This document shows positions 45,329-57,402 of a stretch of 64,000 nt of DNA, piece by piece. The translations under genes and the position numbers were made by a program. The notes below the pieces were generated by a model, which saw only the letters and a program-made list of their open reading frames with translations, was not told where the DNA came from and made no database searches. Source of the DNA: an uncultured Bacteroides sp. (GTDB lineage Bacteria > Bacteroidota > Bacteroidia > Bacteroidales > Bacteroidaceae); assembly GCF_947632445.1 (NCBI RefSeq), contig NZ_CANRPM010000007.1, positions 1-64,000 on the forward strand, read 5' to 3'. Each line of letters begins with the position of its first letter. Position 1 is the first letter of the stretch.

Positions 45329-46595
45329 CCACACGGACGAGCGTTATTTTCTGAGTACATTCGTCTACCCGAAAGCGGTTGTCTGTCCGTTCGGCCACCA
45401 GCCAAGCGATGTCCTTGCCACAACACAGTACCCATTGGCGTTGCTTCTGCAGGAGGGAAAATTTACGGTCGGTCAGATAATCGCTTACTTTTTTGCGCCC
45501 TTTCATACCGAAAGGGACGAACGTGTCGCCCGTCTGCCACAGACGCAGGGTCAGTGCGTGATGCAGTTTGCCGGTGTCGAAGCAGGCAGTGAGACGCTCG
45601 TGGGGGATAACGAAGTCCGGTGTACGCTCCATTTCCGTTATTTCTAATTGAGGCGGACGGTTCATGGCCTGCTTGCTTTGCATCAGTAGCAGGTCACGGT
45701 CCTTCACCACCAGCCAATCTTTCGACTCGAAAGTCTTGCCGACCCGTCCGTCGAGCGAGCGGAAAATGTCGTTCGTCTGCGTTTCGTTAAAGCCAAGCGG
45801 ATGGAGAATTTCATGAAGCAGCGCCTGCGGTTCCGCTTCCTTCAGCAAAGCGACTATGCGGATGCCTTCGGGACAGAGAACCCTTTTCGTGGCTTCGGCT
45901 ATACCTATATTATATAAGGTGGCGGCTTTGTCCAGATGGGCAGCCGTGCGAAGGATGCTCCGCCGGACGGACGGGTTGATTTCCTGCATTAGAGGCAGAA
46001 GGTTCAGGCGTATCTTGTTGCGTATGTACTCGTCCTGCTGGTTGGTGCTGTCGGTAACATACGTCTGGCCTTGTCGGTCGAGGTAGTGCAGGATGTTTTC
46101 GCGAGTCAGGCAGAGCAGGGGGCGAACGATACGGCCGTTGCGTGGGCAAATACCCCGCAAACCATTGATACCTGTGCCCCGTATCAGGTTGAGCAGGAAG
46201 GTTTCCACGCTGTCGTCGGCATGATGGGCCACGGCTACGACGTCGGCATCCAGATTCTGACGGAGGGTCTCGAACCACTGATAGCGCAGTTCGCGGGCAG
46301 CCATTTCGATGGAGATATGCTGATTGGCGGCATGCAAGGCAGTGTTGAAGTGGACGACGTGCAGAGCGATGTGCCGCTCCTCGCATAGGCGGCGGACAAA
46401 CTGCTCGTCGCGGTCGGACTCTTTGCCGCGCAGGTGGAAGTTGCAATGCGCCGCTTCGCACGTATAGCCCAGCTCTGTCAGCAGGAGCAGGAGTGCCACG
46501 GAGTCGGCTCCACCGCTTAGGGCCACGATGACTTTACAGCTTGTCTTTAGCAGATGTTCTTGGGCGATGTATTGGGCAACTTTCTTCTTTTCCAT
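45318..46595 (-). CDS. tilS: tRNA(Ile)-lysidine synthase
   Basis: A 425-residue enzyme that puts lysidine at C34 of tRNA-Ile(CAU), changing its decoding from AUG to AUA. PP-loop [31 protein letters not shown] and [22 protein letters not shown] are N-terminal; the TilS C-terminal domain ([20 protein letters not shown]) is complete. Start at 46595; the frame continues to 46628 without homology. A TACCTTTG on the minus strand at 46601-46608 would make the message almost leaderless if it is the real -7 element. Confidence 0.95.
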   Translation of the reverse strand: MEKKKVAQYIAQEHLLKTSCKVIVALSGGADSVALLLLLTELGYTCEAAHCNFHLRGKESDRDEQFVRRLCEERHIALHVVHFNTALHAANQHISIEMAARELRYQWFETLRQNLDADVVAVAHHADDSVETFLLNLIRGTGINGLRGICPRNGRIVRPLLCLTRENILHYLDRQGQTYVTDSTNQQDEYIRNKIRLNLLPLMQEINPSVRRSILRTAAHLDKAATLYNIGIAEATKRVLCPEGIRIVALLKEAEPQALLHEILHPLGFNETQTNDIFRSLDGRVGKTFESKDWLVVKDRDLLLMQSKQAMNRPPQLEITEMERTPDFVIPHERLTACFDTGKLHHALTLRLWQTGDTFVPFGMKGRKKVSDYLTDRKFSLLQKQRQWVLCCGKDIAWLVAERTDNRFRVDECTQKITLVRVVKE

Positions 46596-46757
46596 ATCTG
46601 CAAAGGTAAGAAAATCTTCGGAAAGCACTGCTTTACGTCCTTTAAAACGTAGCTTTCTTCCTCTTAAAGCATCGTTTTCTGAAATGGAGCGTGGAGCGAT
46701 GCAGATGAGTTTGCTATCAGTTTCTCATGTCTTGTTATTTAAAAACATTCTAAATTG

Positions 46758-46789
46758 CTTGTAGATTGTCGGTATATCTCGTATCTTTG
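46758..46789 (+). promoter_or_regulatory. feoAB promoter
   Basis: CTTG (46758-46761) and TATCTTTG (46782-46789), spacer 20, 33 bp ahead of the ATG. No Fur box was recognised by eye. Confidence 0.7.
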
Positions 46790-46821
46790 CATCCGAATAT
46801 TAATAGAGAAGGGCAAATACT

Positions 46822-49293
46822 ATGCGTTTATCCGAATTGAATACCGGTGAGAAAGGCATGATTGTCAAGGTTATGGGTCATGGAGGCTTCCGCAAACGCA
46901 TTGTGGAGATGGGCTTTATCAAGGGTAAGACGGTGGAAGTTCTGCTCAATGCACCGCTGAAAGACCCGGTGAAATATAAAGTGATGGGCTACGAAATCTC
47001 CCTGCGCCGCCAGGAGGCCGATATGATTGAGGTCATCAGCGAGCAGGAGGCGAGGGAGCATAATGTACAGCCCGGCTACCATAAAGGGCTGGAGGAAGAT
47101 ATCCGTCTGGCTGAGGACGAAATGAGAAATCTGGCACGCGACAAGCGCCGCACTATCAATGTGGCGCTGGTAGGCAACCCGAATTGCGGCAAGACGTCGC
47201 TCTTCAACATCGCTTCGGGTGCGCACGAGCATGTGGGAAACTACAGCGGCGTGACGGTTGATGCCAAAGAAGGCTTCTTCGACTTCCAGGGCTACCGCTT
47301 CCGCATTGTCGACCTGCCGGGCACGTATTCGCTTTCGGCCTATTCGCCTGAGGAAATCTACGTCCGTCGCCACATCATTGACCGGACGCCGGACATCATT
47401 ATCAACGTAGTCGATGCCTCCAATCTGGAGCGTAACCTCTACCTGACCACCCAACTGATAGACATGAACGTCCGCATGGTGGTGGCACTTAACATGTATG
47501 ACGAACTGGAAGCCAGTGGCAATACGCTGGATTACGTGAAGCTGGGCGAACTCTTCGGTGTGCCGATGCTGCCCACCGTGAGCCGTACAGGTCTCGGTGT
47601 GGAAAAACTTTTCCACGTCATCATTACCCTTTACGAGGGAGGTGACTTCCTCGATAAGAAAGGAAAGGTGAGGGCCGAAATCCTCGAAGACTTCCGTCAG
47701 TGGCACAAAGAATATGTGCCTGACCACGCTTTCGGCACCCATCAGGAAGAGGAAGAACATCCTCGCGGCTTCTTTCGCCATATCCATATCAACCATGGCC
47801 CCGAATTGGAGCGCAGCATTGATGCGGTGAAGCTGGTCATCAGCGAAAACGAAAACATCCGTCACAAATATTCTACCCGTTTCCTTTCCATCAAATTGCT
47901 GGAGAACGACAAAGACCTTGAGGGCATGGTGAAGACCTTGCCAAACGGTAGCAAGATATTGGAAATGCGCGACCGCGAGAAACAGCGCATCCGCGAGGTG
48001 ATGAACGAGGACAGCGAGCAGGCCATTACCGATGCCAAGTATGGCTTCATTTCGGGTGCCCTGCGCGAGACATTCGTGGACAAACATTTGGACAAGGAGC
48101 GCATAACGAGCGCGATAGACGCTATTGTGACCCATCGCATCTGGGGATTTCCCATCTTTTTCCTCTTTATGTTTCTGATGTTTGAAGTCACTTTCGAGCT
48201 GGGAGCCTATCCGCAAGATTGGATTGAAACCCTGGTAAACGTCATCGGAAACTTCATTAGCCATAACATGTCCGAAGGGCCGCTGAAAGATTTACTTATC
48301 GACGGCATCATCGGCGGGGTGGGAGGCGTCATTGTATTCCTGCCTAACATCCTAATACTTTATCTGTTTATTTCGCTGATGGAGGATTCGGGCTACATGG
48401 CTCGTGCGGCCTTCATCATGGACAAGATTATGCACAAGATGGGCTTGCACGGCAAATCGTTCATTCCCCTGATTATGGGTTTTGGTTGCAATGTGCCTGC
48501 TGTGTTGGCTTCGCGTACCATTGAGAACCGCAAAAGCAGGCTGGTGACTATTCTTATCAATCCTCTGATGTCGTGCAGTGCCCGTTTGCCCATCTACCTG
48601 CTGCTGGTAGGCGTCTTCTTTCCCCATCATGCCAGTCTGGTGTTGCTGAGCATTTATAGTTTGGGTATCATTCTGGCCGTGGTCATGGCGCGTCTCTTCA
48701 GCCGCTTTTTAGTGAAGGGCGACGACACGCCGTTCGTCATGGAGCTACCTCCCTACCGCATGCCTACTTCGAAAGCCATATTCCGCCACACATGGGAGAA
48801 GGGTGCACAATACTTACGCAAGATGGGTGGCGTCATCATGGTAGCTTCCATCATCATTTGGGTACTGGGCTATTATCCGCGTCCCTCGGAGTCGATGGAT
48901 ATAACCAAGCAGCAGGAAAATTCCTATATCGGACGTATCGGTAAAGCCATCGAGCCGGTTATCGAGCCGTTGGGCTTCGACTGGAAGCTGGGCATTGGCA
49001 TTCTTTCGGGGGTGGGAGCCAAGGAATTGGTGGTCAGTTCGCTGGGTGTACTCTATGCCGGTGATGCCGAAGCCAACCAAACGACCTTGGCTCAACGGCT
49101 GCCCATTACGCCGCTTGTGGCCTATGGCTATATGGTTTTCATTTTGCTTTATTTCCCGTGCGTGGCTACGCTGGCTGCTATCAGGCAGGAAGCGGGTAGT
49201 TGGAAGTGGGCGGCATTTGCAGCTGCGTACACAACCACATTGGCATGGATTATGTCTTTTGCCGTTTATCAGATAGGAGGACTGTTTGTATGA
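46822..49293 (+). CDS. feoB: Ferrous iron transporter, FeoA-FeoB fusion
   Basis: An 823-residue inner-membrane Fe2+ importer. Residues 1-75 are an SH3-like FeoA domain (LSELNTGEKGMIVKVMGHGG), normally a separate gene. A linker leads to the GTPase: G1 GNPNCGKTS (118-126), G3 DLPG (164-167) and N-M-Y-D (G4). The membrane part (about 415-820) has the Gate motifs (ARAAFIMDKIMHKMGLHGKSF as two pieces, FGCNVPAVLASRTIENRKSR likewise). A small Cys-tailed membrane protein overlaps its stop codon (ATGA). The fused layout is common in Bacteroidota. Confidence 0.96.
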   Translation: MRLSELNTGEKGMIVKVMGHGGFRKRIVEMGFIKGKTVEVLLNAPLKDPVKYKVMGYEISLRRQEADMIEVISEQEAREHNVQPGYHKGLEEDIRLAEDEMRNLARDKRRTINVALVGNPNCGKTSLFNIASGAHEHVGNYSGVTVDAKEGFFDFQGYRFRIVDLPGTYSLSAYSPEEIYVRRHIIDRTPDIIINVVDASNLERNLYLTTQLIDMNVRMVVALNMYDELEASGNTLDYVKLGELFGVPMLPTVSRTGLGVEKLFHVIITLYEGGDFLDKKGKVRAEILEDFRQWHKEYVPDHAFGTHQEEEEHPRGFFRHIHINHGPELERSIDAVKLVISENENIRHKYSTRFLSIKLLENDKDLEGMVKTLPNGSKILEMRDREKQRIREVMNEDSEQAITDAKYGFISGALRETFVDKHLDKERITSAIDAIVTHRIWGFPIFFLFMFLMFEVTFELGAYPQDWIETLVNVIGNFISHNMSEGPLKDLLIDGIIGGVGGVIVFLPNILILYLFISLMEDSGYMARAAFIMDKIMHKMGLHGKSFIPLIMGFGCNVPAVLASRTIENRKSRLVTILINPLMSCSARLPIYLLLVGVFFPHHASLVLLSIYSLGIILAVVMARLFSRFLVKGDDTPFVMELPPYRMPTSKAIFRHTWEKGAQYLRKMGGVIMVASIIIWVLGYYPRPSESMDITKQQENSYIGRIGKAIEPVIEPLGFDWKLGIGILSGVGAKELVVSSLGVLYAGDAEANQTTLAQRLPITPLVAYGYMVFILLYFPCVATLAAIRQEAGSWKWAAFAAAYTTTLAWIMSFAVYQIGGLFV

Positions 49294-49442
49294 CCGATTG
49301 GCAACATTGGGTGGTAGCCCTGATTGTAGCGCTTTGTGTGTGGAGCATTGTAAAGAGCATCCGCTCTTTTTTCCGCCGTTCGCGGAAAGGGGGAAATCCT
49401 TGTAGCAGATGTTCGGGCGGTTGTTCTTCGACGACTAAGTGA
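49290..49442 (+). CDS. FeoB-associated Cys-rich small membrane protein
   Basis: A 50-residue protein whose ATG overlaps the feoB stop (ATGA at 49290-49293), implying translational coupling. One membrane helix (WVVALIVALCVWSIVKSI) is followed by a basic stretch and a CSRCSGGCSS tail. The three Cys could bind Fe2+ or a cluster; the class is regularly found after feoB and may play the part of FeoC. It is too short to be found by length filters. Confidence 0.88.
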   Translation: MTDWQHWVVALIVALCVWSIVKSIRSFFRRSRKGGNPCSRCSGGCSSTTK

Positions 49443-49475
49443 TGCGGAAAAAACAAAAAATATTTTTCCGAAAGT

Positions 49476-49506
49476 CTTGCCAGTTCAAATATAATCCATA
49501 TCTTTG
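49476..49506 (+). promoter_or_regulatory. tRNA-His promoter
   Basis: CTTG (49476-49479), 19-base spacer and TATCTTTG (49499-49506), 29 bp before the tRNA. Confidence 0.8.
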
Positions 49507-49535
49507 CAACCGCATTTACGAATTGCACTAACATG

Positions 49536-49609
49536 GTGGCTGTAGTTCAGTTGGTTAGAGCGTCAGATTGTGGTTCTGAATGTCGTGGGTTCGAGTCCCA
49601 TCTGCCACC
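49536..49609 (+). tRNA. tRNA-His (GTG)
   Basis: Cloverleaf with D arm TAGTTCAGTTGGTTAGAG, anticodon loop TTGTGGT (anticodon GTG, His) and T loop TTCGAGT. The acceptor stem GTGGCTG/CTGCCAC has a U-U mismatch at position 6-67. The G before it (49535) can serve as the G-1 needed for histidylation and faces C73. Confidence 0.94.
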
Positions 49610-49618
49610 CACTGCGGT

Positions 49619-49648
49619 AATCCTCATAGGCGAAAGCTTATGAGGATT
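49619..49648 (+). terminator. tRNA-His terminator
   Basis: AATCCTCATA pairs with TATGAGGATT, extended by GGC/GCT to a GAAA tetraloop; a T-rich run TTTTCTTT follows. Confidence 0.9.
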
Positions 49649-49840
49649 TTCTTTGGTCTAATGGACATTTAGGGGGTCAGTCCGATGAACAAGTTAGTGA
49701 TATAAAATCTGACCTTTTAAGATTTTATTTTTAGCATATTGTTGGATTTTATTAGTGAAAGTGAGTATAGTTTGGGGAATAAATTTCTATCTTTGCGCCT
49801 GATTTTAACAGATGTTTTATTTTTAATTATTTTTTGAGTT

Positions 49841-50596
49841 ATGAAGAAAATGCGCACATCGTTTTTTGTAGCTGTTTGTTCATTGTTTATTCTTTATCCG
49901 AATTGTGGATTTGCTCAAAATGAATGGGGAATTTTCAATTCTGTAGGCGCCAGTGTCGGTGTAGGCCTTAATGGTATTGATGTTGAGTTGGCAACTCCTG
50001 TTACTCCTTATCTGGCGGTAAGAGGCGGATTGTCTGTTATGCCTAACATCAATATGAGCACAGACGTTGATGTTGAATTGGATGGAAAAGATGCCGGTTC
50101 AATGGATGTAGACGGTTCTTTGAAACGTGTATCGGGACAGATTTTGTTAAATGTATATCCATTCCGTTCTTCTTCTTTTTTTGTAACGGCAGGCAGCTAC
50201 TTTGGAGGTTCGTCGCTGGTGAAAATTGAAGGAACGGGTGATCAGGATTTGAAGGATAAGATTGCTGAAGCTAAATTAGCAGGTAAATCAGCAGGTATCG
50301 TTATTGGTGACCAGACAATTCCTTTCGATGAGGAAGGTAATGTGTCCGGTGGATTAAAGGTTGCGAACTTCCGTCCTTATGTAGGTTTGGGCTTTGGTCG
50401 GGCAGTTCCCTCCAAACGTTTGAATGTCAGTGTAGAGCTGGGTGTACAATTTCATGGCCGTCCTGAAGTTTATGCCAATACGGGTAAATTGGACTTGAAT
50501 TCGTTGGGTGAAGATGGCAGTACATTTTCCGATATCATAGACAAGCTCAAAGTTTATCCTGCTTTCAAGATACGTTTGAACGGCCGGATTTTCTAA
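49841..50596 (+). CDS. Outer-membrane beta-barrel protein of unknown function
   Basis: A 251-residue protein with a signal peptide (about 1-25, ending GFAQ) and amphipathic beta strands alternating with glycine, ending in an aromatic residue (RLNGRIF), as in outer-membrane barrels. A loop segment (LKDKIAEAKLAGKSAGIVIG) is probably exposed. I do not recognise a specific family. TATCTTTG at 49788-49795 is its likely -7 element. It is flanked by tRNA-His and, convergently, the glutamine synthetase gene. Confidence 0.7.
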   Translation: MKKMRTSFFVAVCSLFILYPNCGFAQNEWGIFNSVGASVGVGLNGIDVELATPVTPYLAVRGGLSVMPNINMSTDVDVELDGKDAGSMDVDGSLKRVSGQILLNVYPFRSSSFFVTAGSYFGGSSLVKIEGTGDQDLKDKIAEAKLAGKSAGIVIGDQTIPFDEEGNVSGGLKVANFRPYVGLGFGRAVPSKRLNVSVELGVQFHGRPEVYANTGKLDLNSLGEDGSTFSDIIDKLKVYPAFKIRLNGRIF

Positions 50597-50618
50597 TTCG
50601 GATTTTCCAATCATTGAA

Positions 50619-50652
50619 AAGGGGAAGGTAGCCTCACGGCCGTCTTCCCCTT
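50619..50652. terminator. Terminator between the barrel gene and glnN
   Basis: AAGGGGAAG (50619-50627) pairs with CTTCCCCTT (50644-50652) around a 16-base loop with GC-rich content; A-rich and T-rich flanks suit both directions. Confidence 0.8.
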
Positions 50653-50692
50653 GCTTATTTAAAACAACCAATAAAAGAAATTTGTATTCTTT

Positions 50693-52882
<2,190 letters not shown>

Positions 52883-52922
52883 AATCTTATTTTTTATTTG
52901 GTTTGAATATTGGTTTATCTAT

Positions 52923-54290
52923 TTAGTTGTAGGCCGACTCTCCGTGTTCGTAAATGTCGAGCCCTTCTTCTTCGATGCGTGCCGGAACGCGCAGACCATG
53001 TATCTTGTCGAGAAGTTTGAAGATGATAAAGCCCATCATGGCTGCCCAGGCTCCTACGACGACGGCTCCAAAAAGCTGTGCACCGAGAAATCCGCAGCCT
53101 GCTCCGTAGAAGAGGCCTTCGCTGGTGGAGAACAGGCCTGTCAGGACGGTACCGGTAAATCCGCAGACACCGTGTACGGAACTGGCACCGACGGGGTCGT
53201 CAATCATCAGGACTTTATCAATGAACTCGACTGCAAAAATCATCAGAACACCACAGATAAGTCCGATGATGGCTGCGCCGCCTGCCGATACGCAATCGCA
53301 ACCGGCTGTGATGCCGACCAGACCTGCCAGAATGCCGTTCAGCGTGAGCGAAAGCGATGGTTTGCGGTATTTAATCCAACTGGTGACGAGAGCTGCGAAA
53401 CCTCCGGTGCAGGCAGACAGGTTGGTGGTCAGGAAAACGTGCGAAATGGCAGTCTGATCGGCGGTTGTAGAGGCGGCCAGTTGTGAACCGGGGTTGAAGC
53501 CGAACCAGCCGAACCATAAGATAAAGACACCCAATGCGGCGATGGTGAGGTTATGGCCGGGGATGGCCTTGGAGCTGCCGTCTTTGCCATATTTACCGAT
53601 GCGCGGCCCAAGAATGGCAGCGCCTACAAGGGCGATCCAGCCGCCTACAGAGTGAACCACCGTAGAGCCTGCGAAGTCATGGAACGTAGTGCCGAAAACA
53701 TACATCATAAAAGAATCTGCGTTGCCGTTTGTCAACCAACCGCCTCCCCAAGTCCAGTGGCCTGAAATGGGATAAATAAGTACGCTGATGGCAATGGTAT
53801 AGACGACGTACATAGAGAATTTGGTACGTTCGGCCATAGCGCCCGACACGATGGTAGCCGATGTGGCACAGAACACGGTCTGGAAAATCAGGAAACCTTC
53901 GCGGGGGAGTTGAGTGTCGAGAAAGGACAGGTCGCAGAAATGAGGCATTCCTGCGAAGCTGCCGGCTCCGAACATCAGGCCGAAGCCGATGAACCAGAAG
54001 AGCAGGGAACCCGACATGAAATCGACGAAGTTTTTCATCAGGATGTTGCCCGTATTTTTGGTGCGGGTGAAGCCGGCCTCTACCAGGGCAAATCCCGGCT
54101 GCATGAAGAATACAAGCATGGCTGCCAGCAGCATCCAGACGGTGTCGATGCCTGTGGCCATTTCGGCCAGTTTGTCTGCCGTAGCAGTTGCGGCCGCTTC
54201 CCCGGCAAAAGCCGTTGTACCTGCCGACAGCAGGAATAGAAGGAAGACTGTACGCAGTTTCGGAAGGCTGCGGATAATGAAAGTTTTCAT
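52923..54290 (-). CDS. amtB: Ammonium transporter
   Basis: A 455-residue Amt-family channel with a signal peptide (about 1-30) and 11 expected membrane helices. DTVWMLLAAMLVFFMQPGFA, HWTWGGGWL, FAGSTVVHSVGGW with the first pore His and DDPVGASSVHGVCGFTG with the second pore His are all present. Start at 54290, 13 bp after glnB; the longer frame overlaps glnB. PII pairing is expected. Confidence 0.96.
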   Translation of the reverse strand: MKTFIIRSLPKLRTVFLLFLLSAGTTAFAGEAAATATADKLAEMATGIDTVWMLLAAMLVFFMQPGFALVEAGFTRTKNTGNILMKNFVDFMSGSLLFWFIGFGLMFGAGSFAGMPHFCDLSFLDTQLPREGFLIFQTVFCATSATIVSGAMAERTKFSMYVVYTIAISVLIYPISGHWTWGGGWLTNGNADSFMMYVFGTTFHDFAGSTVVHSVGGWIALVGAAILGPRIGKYGKDGSSKAIPGHNLTIAALGVFILWFGWFGFNPGSQLAASTTADQTAISHVFLTTNLSACTGGFAALVTSWIKYRKPSLSLTLNGILAGLVGITAGCDCVSAGGAAIIGLICGVLMIFAVEFIDKVLMIDDPVGASSVHGVCGFTGTVLTGLFSTSEGLFYGAGCGFLGAQLFGAVVVGAWAAMMGFIIFKLLDKIHGLRVPARIEEEGLDIYEHGESAYN

Positions 54291-54303
54291 ACGTCTGTGA
54301 GTT

Positions 54304-54660
54304 TTATTTTTCTTGTTCTGCGTTAAATAGTGCGATGTCGCCCCGTTCGGCGGTACGGATGCGGATGGCATCCTGAACCGGAATGATGAAGATACGTCCG
54401 TCGCCGATTTCACCTGTCCATGCGGCTTGCCGGATAGCCGTCACGGTCTTTTCCACATTCTTGTCGCGTACTACGACGGAGACGAGGATACGTTCGATGG
54501 AACTGGTATCGTACATCACGCCGCGATAGATACGCGCCTGTCTGGATTTGCCGATTCCTCTTACGTCGTAGTAAGAGAACCATTCGATGTCCGCTTCGAG
54601 AAGGGCTTCTTTCACGTCCTCGAACTTTGTTTTGCGGATGATTGCTTCAATTTTTTTCAT
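54304..54660 (-). CDS. glnB: PII nitrogen regulatory protein
   Basis: A 118-residue PII trimer subunit that senses 2-oxoglutarate, ATP and ADP. The T loop (ARIYRGVMYDTSSIERILV) carries Tyr45 and Tyr50, equivalent to the uridylylated Tyr region, and the B loop TGEIGDGRIFIIPV is canonical. Its place directly before amtB shows it is the channel-blocking GlnK-type partner. The upstream 340 bp hold a conserved hairpin and a 23-bp tandem array. Whether it is uridylylated cannot be told. Confidence 0.95.
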   Translation of the reverse strand: MKKIEAIIRKTKFEDVKEALLEADIEWFSYYDVRGIGKSRQARIYRGVMYDTSSIERILVSVVVRDKNVEKTVTAIRQAAWTGEIGDGRIFIIPVQDAIRIRTAERGDIALFNAEQEK

Positions 54661-54748
54661 ATCTTTTTACCTCTATATTCAACTGCTTTCCGAAGGGTTG
54701 CGGACGGTGGAAGAACCGTTCGTCCGACCCCCTGATGAAAGGTCTTCC

Positions 54749-54782
54749 GAACCCCCGTCAGAAGGTGTTCTGGAGGGGGTCT
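54749..54782. repeat. Conserved hairpin of composite element, copy 2
   Basis: GAACCCCC...GGGGGT flanks CAGAAGGTGTTCTG, identical in the core to the copy at 22825-22857. A second weaker look-alike (GACCCCCTGATGAAAGG) lies just left of it at 54726-54742. It is 89 bp upstream of the glnB ATG on the minus strand. Confidence 0.85.
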
Positions 54783-54783
54783 A

Positions 54784-54935
54784 ATCGATCCTCCGTATCG
54801 ATCATCATCGATCTTCCGTATCGATCATCATCGATCCTCCGTATCGATAAACGTCGATCTTCCGTATCGACAAAAGCCGATGTTCCGTATCGACAAAAAC
54901 CGGTGTTCCGGGTCGGCAAAAACCGATGTTTCCGG
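54784..54935. repeat. 23-bp tandem array, copy 2 (six units and a partial)
   Basis: A 13-base part-unit (54784-54796) is followed by units at 54797, 54820, 54843, 54866, 54889 and 54912 (the last 24 bases). The first two contain ATCGATCATCATCG, the core of the other array; later ones become ATCGATAAACGTCG, ATCGACAAAAGCCG and ATCGACAAAAACCG, so divergence rises with distance from the hairpin. Between cores the spacer is CTTCCGT or CCTCCGT rather than CTTAAC. Confidence 0.95.
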
Positions 54936-54999
54936 TCGTCGTCATGGGCCTGTATATGTCAATATTTTTAATCATAGGCAGACGTATTCTCGACCTCCT

Positions 55000-56232
55000 T
55001 CAGCCCAACCATTTGCGGATGCGCCGCATGGCTTCTTCGCAGTCGTCGTGGGTGCCGAAAGCGGTCAGGCGGATGAAGCCTTCGCCGCTGGGGCCGAAGC
55101 CTACGCCGGGCGTGCCCACCACATTGGCCTCGTAGAGCATCTGTTCGAAGAAGCGCCACGAACCGGTGCCGTTCGGTGTCTTCAGCCAGAGGTAGGGGGC
55201 ATTGATGCCTCCATACACCTTCAGGCCGGCAGCCTCTAGGCTCTTCCGCATGGTGGCGGCGTTCTGCATGTAGTAGTCGATGTTGGCTTTCACCTGCTGC
55301 CTGCCTTCGGGCGTGTAGACGGCCTCGGCGGCGCGTTGGGTGATGTAGCTCGTACCGTTGAACTTGGTGCACTGGCGTCGGTTCCAGAGCCGGTTCAGCG
55401 GGATGCGTTCGCCGTCGATGGTGGCGGCGGTCAGCTCCTTCGGCACGACGGTGTAGCCGCAGCGGACGCCGGTGAAGCCTGCCGTCTTCGAGAAGCTGCG
55501 TATTTCGATGGCGACTTTCTTGGCGCCGCGTATCTCGTAGATGGAGTGGGGGACGTTGTCTTCGCGGATGTAGGCCTCGTAGGCGGCGTCGAAGACGATG
55601 AGCGTGTCGTTGGCCAGCGCATACTCCACCCACTTCTTCAGCTGTTCGTGCGTCAGTGTGGTGCCGGTGGGATTGTTGGGGTAGCACAGGTAGATGAGGT
55701 CTACGCGGTGTCTGGGCAGTTCGGGCACGAAGCCGTTCTCCACCGTGCAGGGCAGGTAGGTGACGTTGCTCCACGTGCCGCTTTCTTCCAGTGTTCCGGC
55801 GCGTCCGCACATGATGTTGCTGTCCACGTAGACGGGATAGACGGGGTCGGTGATGGCCATGCTGTTGTCCCAGCGCAGCAGTTCGCCGATGTTGCCCGTG
55901 TCGCTCTTCGCGCCGTCGTTGATGAAGATTTCGGCCGGCGAGAGGTGGACGCCGCGCGGTGCGAAGTCATTCTTCAGGATGGCTTCGATGAGGAAGTCAT
56001 AACCCTGCTCCGGTCCGTAGCCCCGGAAGGTCTTTTCGTCGGCCATTTCGTCGGCCGCCTTGTGCATGGCCTCGATGCAGGCGGGGGGCAGGGGGCGCGT
56101 GACGTCGCCGATGCCCAGCCGGATGACGTCCTGCTTGGGGTGGGTGACCTTGAACGTATTCACCTTCTTGGCGATGTCCGAGAAGAGATAGCTGCCGGTC
56201 AGTTTCAGGAAATGTTCGTTTACTAATGCCAT
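55000..56232 (-). CDS. dapL: LL-diaminopimelate aminotransferase
   Basis: A 410-residue class I/II PLP aminotransferase converting tetrahydrodipicolinate directly to LL-diaminopimelate for lysine and murein. [45 protein letters not shown] and CYPNNPTGT are family motifs, and the PLP Lys is K249 ([16 protein letters not shown]). It follows dapF by 41 bp. The start at 56232 is the family start. Confidence 0.96.
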   Translation of the reverse strand: MALVNEHFLKLTGSYLFSDIAKKVNTFKVTHPKQDVIRLGIGDVTRPLPPACIEAMHKAADEMADEKTFRGYGPEQGYDFLIEAILKNDFAPRGVHLSPAEIFINDGAKSDTGNIGELLRWDNSMAITDPVYPVYVDSNIMCGRAGTLEESGTWSNVTYLPCTVENGFVPELPRHRVDLIYLCYPNNPTGTTLTHEQLKKWVEYALANDTLIVFDAAYEAYIREDNVPHSIYEIRGAKKVAIEIRSFSKTAGFTGVRCGYTVVPKELTAATIDGERIPLNRLWNRRQCTKFNGTSYITQRAAEAVYTPEGRQQVKANIDYYMQNAATMRKSLEAAGLKVYGGINAPYLWLKTPNGTGSWRFFEQMLYEANVVGTPGVGFGPSGEGFIRLTAFGTHDDCEEAMRRIRKWLG

Positions 56233-56273
56233 ATCGTTGTTCTTTTATCGGGTTGTTTCTTGTCTTTTGTTTC

Positions 56274-57092
56274 TTATTCGGTGGTCAGTTCGATTTCTCC
56301 TTCATAGACTTTCACGGCGCCGCCCGTCATGTAGACGTGGCCGTCCGCCTCGTTCCATTCGATGCTCACCTCGCCCCCGTCCATGCCGACCGTCACGGCG
56401 CGTTCCGTCAGTCGGACAAGCGAGGCGGCTACGGCGGTGGCGCAAGCTCCTGTCCCGCAGGCCTGCGTGATGCCCGAACCGCGTTCCCAGACCCGCATCC
56501 GTATGCGTTTGTTCGAGATGATTTGGGCAAACTCTACGTTGATGCCGCCGGGAAACAGCGGATGCCGTTCGAGGCGGGGGCCGATGGCCGCCACGTCTAC
56601 AGCGTCTGCGTCGGGTACGAACAGCACCAGGTGCGGATTGCCCATCGACACGAACTGCCCTTGCCCGAAGCCGTAGCCGTCGCCCAAGTCCACTGTCCGC
56701 AGGTCGCATGGGATGCCCATATCCACCGTCACCGTAGCGATGCGCCCGTCGCTTCCCAGATGCAGCGTGAGGGTCTTGATGCCGGAGAGCGTGTCCAGTG
56801 TGACGGTAGTCCGGTCGGTCAGCCCTTCATCGTAGACGTACTTGCCGATGCAGCGGGAGGCGTTGCCGCACATGCGTGCTTCGGAGCCGTCGGCATTGAA
56901 GATGCGCATGCTGAAATCGGCCGCGTCCGAACGGTCTATCAATACCAGCCCGTCGCTGCCGATGCCCGTGTGCGGGCGGCTCCACGCCACGGAGAGTTCC
57001 TCCGGGTTTCGGAGCGGATAGCGGGCGGTGTTGACATAGATGTAGTCGTTGCCCGCTCCGTGCATCTTCGTGAAACGTATCTTTCTTGTCAT
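56274..57092 (-). CDS. dapF: Diaminopimelate epimerase
   Basis: A 272-residue cofactor-independent racemase turning LL- into meso-diaminopimelate. Two catalytic Cys are visible: C75 in MCGNASRC and C212 in [22 protein letters not shown] and [10 protein letters not shown] are conserved. First gene before dapL in the lysine/murein operon; the paired enzymes give meso-DAP in two steps from tetrahydrodipicolinate. Confidence 0.96.
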   Translation of the reverse strand: MTRKIRFTKMHGAGNDYIYVNTARYPLRNPEELSVAWSRPHTGIGSDGLVLIDRSDAADFSMRIFNADGSEARMCGNASRCIGKYVYDEGLTDRTTVTLDTLSGIKTLTLHLGSDGRIATVTVDMGIPCDLRTVDLGDGYGFGQGQFVSMGNPHLVLFVPDADAVDVAAIGPRLERHPLFPGGINVEFAQIISNKRIRMRVWERGSGITQACGTGACATAVAASLVRLTERAVTVGMDGGEVSIEWNEADGHVYMTGGAVKVYEGEIELTTE

Positions 57093-57370
57093 TTTGTTCT
57101 CATTTAATCTGTTTATGTTTTCTATTTGCTTATTTCCGATGCAAAATTATGGATTTATGTAATATGTTGTATCGTTTTGAGTGAATTTATGTACAAATAG
57201 CATGATAACTTACGATTTAGAGATATAAGGGGAATAAATCTTTCAATCCGTAATGTATTTCGGAGGTGATGGGGCGTATTGTCAGAAAGCTCGGTTAGTC
57301 CTCGATAACATTTTTCCATTGGTTGAGAGTAACGTTATGTCTTCCGGTAATAGTGTGTGAGCTAAAAGAA
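57093..57370. other. Non-coding upstream region of dapF
   Basis: No gene supported. A TAATTTTG-like -7 element lies on the minus strand at 57142-57149, about 50 bp before dapF, without a clear -33 partner. Confidence 0.45.
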
Positions 57371-57396
57371 AGAGGTCTTCGCTTTTGAAGACCTCT
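57371..57396 (-). terminator. tRNA-Lys terminator
   Basis: AGAGGTCTTC (57371-57380) pairs perfectly with GAAGACCTCT (57387-57396); on the minus strand TTTCTTTT follows. It lies 6 bp past the tRNA 3' end. Confidence 0.88.
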
Positions 57397-57402
57397 CTTG
57401 GG

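Noticed and set aside
54784-54935. Possible CRISPR array or iteron origin
   Set aside because: Contiguous 23-base units without spacers; no replication gene nearby. Treated as a tandem array.
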